The translations under genes and the position numbers were made by a program. Below, one piece after another: positions 5,084-8,075 of a stretch of 8,075 nt of DNA; within the stretch, counting starts at the first letter, position 1; every line of letters starts with the position of its first letter. The notes under the pieces were generated by a model. It had not been told where the DNA came from and made no database searches. It was given only the letters and a program-made list of their open reading frames with translations. This stretch comes from CAZKTF01 sp964555565 (GTDB taxonomy: Bacteria; Planctomycetota; JAJSAM01; JAKLKS01): positions 1 to 8,075 of the forward strand of contig CAZKTF010000167.1 in the NCBI GenBank assembly GCA_964555565.1, read 5' to 3'.

Positions 5084-7165
5084 CTAGATGATGGTGAGCA
5101 GTTCGCCGATCGCCTCGACGTAGGCGCGGTAGTTCACGTCCTTCGACGCCCGGCTGAGGACCGGGATGTCGCTCTTGTCGCCGATCTGGCCGAGGGCCAC
5201 GGCGGCGAGCGCCCGGGTCAGGTCGGGGTAGTCCTTCTGGTCGTCGCGGAGGATCCGGACGAGCGGGTCCACGGCCTTCTCGTTGCCGATCTGGCCGAGG
5301 GCCATCGCCGCGGAGCCGAGGATGAACTGCGAGGACTTCTTGTCCTCCAGGATGGAGACCAGCGTCGTCACGGCCTGCTGGTCCACGAGGAGGCCCGCCG
5401 CGATGGCGGCGTCCACGCGCAGTTCGCGGTTCTCGTTCTCGGCGAGGGTGGCGCGCACGAGGTCGCGCGCCGAGTTGTCCTGCATGAGGCCGAGCGCCAC
5501 CGCGGCGGCGCCGCGGACGACGCGCTCGTCGTTCGTCTTCTTGAGGATGTCCTGGAGCAGCGCCGAGGACTTGAGGTCCCGCAGCATGCCCAGGGAGATG
5601 GCGTAGGCCCCGCGCACTTCCGGCGACTTCTCGCGGCCGAGCTCCTCGCGGATCTTCTCCTGGATCGGGGCCTTCTGGGCCGCGTCCAGGTCCATCGCCG
5701 CCAGGGCGACGCCGAGGGAGGCGAAGGCCTTGGTGGTCTGCTGCGATCCCTTCTCGAAGGCCGTGGTGAGCGTCGCGAGGGCCTTCTCCCGGACCGCCGC
5801 CGGGCACCCGGCCGAGGAACCGTCCTCGGCGGGCTTCACGCCCGCGATGCGGCCGAGGGAGACGAGGCCGAAGTTGATCGTCTGCGTATCGACCTTGCCC
5901 TCGAGCTTGGCCAGGTCGGAGAGGTGGCGGACGGCGAGCATCTGGACCTTCTCGTCGCCCTGCGGGGCCACCTGTCCGAGCGCGATGGCGGCCGACCGGC
6001 GGGTGGTGGTGTTCTTCTTCACGAGCTGCTCGCGGAGGGCGTCCACCACGTCGTGGGTCTCGGGGCCGCCCAGGCCGGGCTGCCCGATCTTCCCGAGGGC
6101 CGCGGCGACGTAGGAGAGCGCGACGTCATCGAGGTTCGTCTCGCCGGCCTTCTCCTCGGCGAGCCACTTGAGGAGGTCGTTCACGGCGGAGCGGTCGCCC
6201 AGGAGGCCGATCCCCATGAGGGCGGCGCAGGGGATGTCCCGGTTCGCCGACTTGCGGGTGACGAGCGACTTGAGCGCGGCCAGGGACTCGGCGTTCTGGC
6301 CGGCGGCCCCCTCGCGGTCGCCCAGGAGTCCCAGGGCGATGGCCGCGAAGGCGCGGGTGCGGGTCGGGGCCGCGTCGTCGAGGGCCAGATCCACGAGGAA
6401 CTTCCGGACCTCGGGGGTGCGCTCCTGCATGATGCCGAGGGCGAGCGCGGCCGACTCCTCGACGACCTTGTGGTACTTCTCGGTCCCCTGGTGCTGGTTC
6501 TTCGCGACCGACATGATGAAGGGGATCTCGTCCTTCACGCCGATCTTGGCCAGGGAGAGGATGGCGGCCGACTGGATGTCGAAGTTGACCTTCGAGTTCG
6601 CCGCGAACTCGCGGAGGACGGGGACCACCTTCTGCTGGACCACCCGGTCGGTGACCCGCTGGCCCGAGCCCTCGCGCGTGTTGCCGCCCGCGACGAGCGA
6701 GACGCTGGCGGAGCCGGAGGCCCCGCCCATCTCGCGGACGCGCTTCTTGATGTTGAGGATCTCGTCCTTGTTGTAGTTCCACCAGAAGAGCCAGGAGTCG
6801 TAGGACGGGCCCTTGTTGGGGCCGGCCTTGCCGCCGGTCCTGGTGCCGCCGCCCGGGACCGTGGGCCCCGAGACCCCGCCGCCCGGGGTCGGACCCTTGT
6901 CGGGAGGCGTGGGCGTGCCGCCGTCCGGCGGGGTGGAGGTCCCGCCGCCGTCGGGCGGGGTGGGAGTGCCGCCGCCGCCGTCGGGCGGGGTCGGCGTGCC
7001 GCCGCCGGTGTCCGGCGGGGGCGGGTCCTCGGGCTTGCGGCTGTCGGGCGGAACCTCGCCCGAGGGTCCGCGATACTGGCCGCCGTGCGCGTACGCCGAA
7101 CGGACGAAGTTCGGCGCGCCGAGCACGAGGCTCAGGACGGCCAGGCCGAGCAGGAGCCTGCGCAT
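5084..7165 (-). CDS. secreted HEAT-repeat protein with Pro/Gly linker
   Basis: This is a complete 693-aa protein. The start ATG at 7165 is fixed by AGGAGG 6 nt upstream and by an immediate signal peptide (MRRLLLGLAVLSLVLGA, cleavage probably after AYA, residue 26). The mature protein begins HGGQYRGP, a start seen in planctomycete exported HEAT proteins. Residues 47-115 are a low-complexity linker built of TPTPPDGGG-type units. A Trp-rich segment, YDSWLFWWNYNKDE (122-135), precedes the folded part. From about 172 to 680 there are roughly a dozen or more HEAT/PBS-lyase-like helical pairs with the core AAxALGxIG and LLGD/GxxxAV turns. The protein ends with the tail NYRAYVEAIGELLTII. HEAT solenoids bind proteins; no enzymatic motif is seen. 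It has its own promoter-like sequence upstream, a terminator downstream, and a paralogue next to it in the same orientation. Confidence 0.93.
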   Translation of the reverse strand: MRRLLLGLAVLSLVLGAPNFVRSAYAHGGQYRGPSGEVPPDSRKPEDPPPPDTGGGTPTPPDGGGGTPTPPDGGGTSTPPDGGTPTPPDKGPTPGGGVSGPTVPGGGTRTGGKAGPNKGPSYDSWLFWWNYNKDEILNIKKRVREMGGASGSASVSLVAGGNTREGSGQRVTDRVVQQKVVPVLREFAANSKVNFDIQSAAILSLAKIGVKDEIPFIMSVAKNQHQGTEKYHKVVEESAALALGIMQERTPEVRKFLVDLALDDAAPTRTRAFAAIALGLLGDREGAAGQNAESLAALKSLVTRKSANRDIPCAALMGIGLLGDRSAVNDLLKWLAEEKAGETNLDDVALSYVAAALGKIGQPGLGGPETHDVVDALREQLVKKNTTTRRSAAIALGQVAPQGDEKVQMLAVRHLSDLAKLEGKVDTQTINFGLVSLGRIAGVKPAEDGSSAGCPAAVREKALATLTTAFEKGSQQTTKAFASLGVALAAMDLDAAQKAPIQEKIREELGREKSPEVRGAYAISLGMLRDLKSSALLQDILKKTNDERVVRGAAAVALGLMQDNSARDLVRATLAENENRELRVDAAIAAGLLVDQQAVTTLVSILEDKKSSQFILGSAAMALGQIGNEKAVDPLVRILRDDQKDYPDLTRALAAVALGQIGDKSDIPVLSRASKDVNYRAYVEAIGELLTII
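6900..7020 (-). repeat. coding minisatellite (TPTPPDGGG linker)
   Basis: Units beginning TCSGG (plus-strand reading) lie at 6900-6923 (24 bp), 6924-6950 (27 bp), 6951-6980 (30 bp) and 6981-7010 (30 bp), with a partial unit after that. They differ by whole CCG codons, so the frame is kept, and they encode 8-, 9-, 10- and 10-residue units of the Pro/Gly linker in the secreted HEAT protein. Confidence 0.85.
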
Positions 7166-7171
7166 TCGATG

Positions 7172-7177
7172 CCTCCT
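7172..7177 (-). promoter_or_regulatory. strong ribosome binding site in a small palindrome
   Basis: On the minus strand a perfect AGGAGG lies 6 nt before the ATG at 7165. It falls inside the 10-bp palindrome CTCCTAGGAG (7173-7182), so a short stem could partly hide it, though with no loop the stem can hardly form within one RNA molecule. Confidence 0.8.
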
Positions 7178-7245
7178 AGGAGTTTGGACTCGCCCCGCGG
7201 GTCACCGGGACCCGGCGGCACGAGGCCAGACGCAACGCGGGTGCC

Positions 7246-7273
7246 ATTCTACCCCCGCGGTCCCGAATTCCAA
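7246..7273 (-). promoter_or_regulatory. candidate sigma70-type promoter for the HEAT-repeat gene
   Basis: On the minus strand TTGGAA (7273-7268; 4 of 6 to the -35 consensus) is followed after 16 nt by TAGAAT (7251-7246; 5 of 6 to the -10 consensus). Transcription would start near 7239, giving a 5' leader of about 75 nt. The AT-rich hexamers stand out against the surrounding GC. Confidence 0.55.
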
Positions 7274-7281
7274 CGCCGGAA

Positions 7282-7299
7282 CTCCTGCCATGGCAAGAG
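7282..7299. promoter_or_regulatory. imperfect 18-bp palindrome, possible operator
   Basis: CTCcTGCCATGGCAaGAG has a perfect 10-bp core (TGCCATGGCA, 7286-7295) and matching CTC/GAG flanks after one mismatch on each side. It lies about 8 bp upstream of the proposed -35 box, a usual place for a dimeric regulator. No regulator gene is present in the window. Confidence 0.3.
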
Positions 7300-7365
7300 G
7301 ATGCGCCGGGTCCCGGGGGATCCGCCGGACCCCGGGGCTCCCCGCGTGGGGGAGGCGTGACCGGG

Positions 7366-7403
7366 CGTTACCTCCCGGTAACGACCGTGGGCCGGTAACG
7401 ACC
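7366..7403 (-). terminator. hairpin and direct repeat after the upstream HEAT gene
   Basis: CGTTACC (7366-7372) and GGTAACG (7377-7383) form a perfect 7-bp stem with a 4-nt loop. A second copy, CGGTAACGACC (7393-7403), repeats 7376-7386 exactly and could compete for the same partner. The element begins about 15 nt past the stop of the upstream HEAT gene (7418-7420, minus strand). No U-run follows, so factor-independent termination is uncertain. Confidence 0.4.
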
Positions 7404-7417
7404 TCGACCGGTGCCGA

Positions 7418-8075
7418 CTACAGGATGGTCAGCAGTTCCGCCACCGCGTCCACGCAGGCCCGGTAGTTCGCGTCCTTCGACACCCGCGTGAGGACCGGCA
7501 GGTCGCTCCGGTCGGCGATCCGCCCGAGGGCGACCGCCGCCAGGGCCCGGGTCATGACCGCGTGGTCCCTGCCCTCGTCCTCGAGGAGCGCCAGCAGGGG
7601 GGAGATCGCCCGCTCGCTGCCGATGCGCCCCAGGGCCGAGGCCGCCGTGCCCACGACCACCTGGGAGGGGCGACGGTCGGCGAGCACGGCCAATAGTCCG
7701 CCCACCGCCTCCGCGTCGCCGAGAAGCGCCGCCGCGACGGAGGCCTCCACGACGAGGTCGCGCCGCGCCCGCTCCTCGATCACCGCGCGCACGAGGGGCT
7801 TCGCGCCCGCGTCCCCGAGGAGCCCGAGGGACACGGCCGCCCATCCGCGCAGGCGCTCGTCCTGCCCCGGGTCCGAGAGGGTTTTCCGGAGGAGGGGGGC
7901 CGAGGGCAGGTCCCCGAGGAGGCCCAGCGCCACGACGAGCGCGCCGCGCGCCTCGGCGTCCCCGGCGCCGCGGGCCAGGGCGTCGCGGAGGGGCTCCGCG
8001 AAGGCCGCACGGTCCGCGGGCCCCCGTCCGCGCCCGGCCAGCGCGAGGCCGACGGCGGCGAAGCCGCGCGCGTCC
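7418..8075 (-). CDS. second HEAT-repeat protein, 5' end missing
   Basis: The minus-strand frame is open from the right edge to TAG at 7418-7420, giving 218 visible residues. GTG at 7933 is not the start, because HEAT-like sequence (ARGFAAVGLALAG, EARGALVVALGLLGD) continues upstream of it without a stop. About six HEAT units are visible, ending DANYRACVDAVAELLTIL. The part that overlaps the C-terminal region of the neighbouring secreted HEAT protein aligns collinearly with about one residue of gap; in the last 53 residues I count 34 identities. It is therefore a tandem paralogue. Whether it also has a signal peptide and a Pro/Gly linker cannot be seen. Its composition is richer in Arg, Ala and Gly than its neighbour, which suggests faster divergence. 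It is presumably a scaffold or adaptor; no catalytic motif is visible. Confidence 0.9.
   Translation of the reverse strand, partial: DARGFAAVGLALAGRGRGPADRAAFAEPLRDALARGAGDAEARGALVVALGLLGDLPSAPLLRKTLSDPGQDERLRGWAAVSLGLLGDAGAKPLVRAVIEERARRDLVVEASVAAALLGDAEAVGGLLAVLADRRPSQVVVGTAASALGRIGSERAISPLLALLEDEGRDHAVMTRALAAVALGRIADRSDLPVLTRVSKDANYRACVDAVAELLTIL

Noticed and set aside
4562..7360. Plus-strand 932-residue open frame antisense to the HEAT gene
   Set aside because: It is very rich in Arg, Gly, Glu, Leu and Val in a pattern that mirrors the HEAT codons on the other strand. It has no recognisable domain, starts inside the TPR gene in another frame and runs through the terminator and repeat region. 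It is a by-product of high GC.
6813..7466. Plus-strand frame with GVGVPPPSGG repeats resembling an elastin-like protein
   Set aside because: The repeats are the reverse complement of the Pro/Gly linker codons of the minus-strand HEAT gene; the frame ends in non-coding sequence and lacks a start context.
7418..7933. GTG at 7933 as the start of the second HEAT gene
   Set aside because: Typical HEAT sequence continues upstream in frame to the window edge without a stop, and no ribosome binding site precedes the GTG.

Overview
The window is a very GC-rich stretch of bacterial chromosome. The best fit is an uncultivated Planctomycetota lineage. That rests on family resemblance rather than a marker gene: a signal-peptide HEAT-repeat protein whose mature N-terminus begins HGGQYRGP, Pro/Gly-rich linkers between the signal peptide and the folded part, a secreted alpha/beta-hydrolase-like protein with an extra C-terminal domain, and TPR genes around a fused membrane/spermidine-synthase-like protein. 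There is no rRNA, tRNA, CRISPR array, transposase or phage gene.

Positions 1-4883 (+ strand) hold a probable operon of four genes: a TPR protein cut by the left edge (1-861); a secreted alpha/beta-hydrolase-fold protein that appears to have lost its catalytic triad (936-2411); a seven-helix membrane protein fused to a spermidine-synthase-like SAM domain (2422-4089); and a small exported TPR-like protein with a C-terminal membrane helix (4086-4883). The last gene overlaps its neighbour by 4 nt and is easily missed, because its frame is also open through the preceding gene. The spacings (74 nt with a candidate internal promoter, 10 nt, then -4 nt) suggest co-transcription of at least the last three.

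Positions 4884-5083 separate convergent genes and contain no gene. They hold a telomere-like run of GGGGTA units that can form a G-quadruplex. The run is also the left arm of a roughly 92-nt imperfect inverted repeat whose right arm is the C-rich complement, and the repeat is followed by a conventional hairpin terminator for the minus-strand gene. The G-run supplies the stop codon of the upstream gene.

Positions 5084-8075 (- strand) hold two tandem HEAT-repeat genes: a complete 693-aa secreted protein (5084-7165) and the 3' part of a paralogue (7418-8075, running off the right edge). They align collinearly to the C-terminus and share the tail NYRAxVxAxxELLTI. The 252 bp between them carry a sigma70-like promoter, a palindrome just upstream of it, a strong ribosome binding site and hairpins.

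Inferred theme: exported or membrane-bound scaffold proteins (TPR, HEAT, a pseudo-enzyme) around one membrane SAM-domain protein. No defence, secretion or metabolic system can be named with confidence. The most unusual elements are the convergent G-rich inverted repeat and the apparent pseudo-hydrolase paired with a membrane SpeE-like protein.
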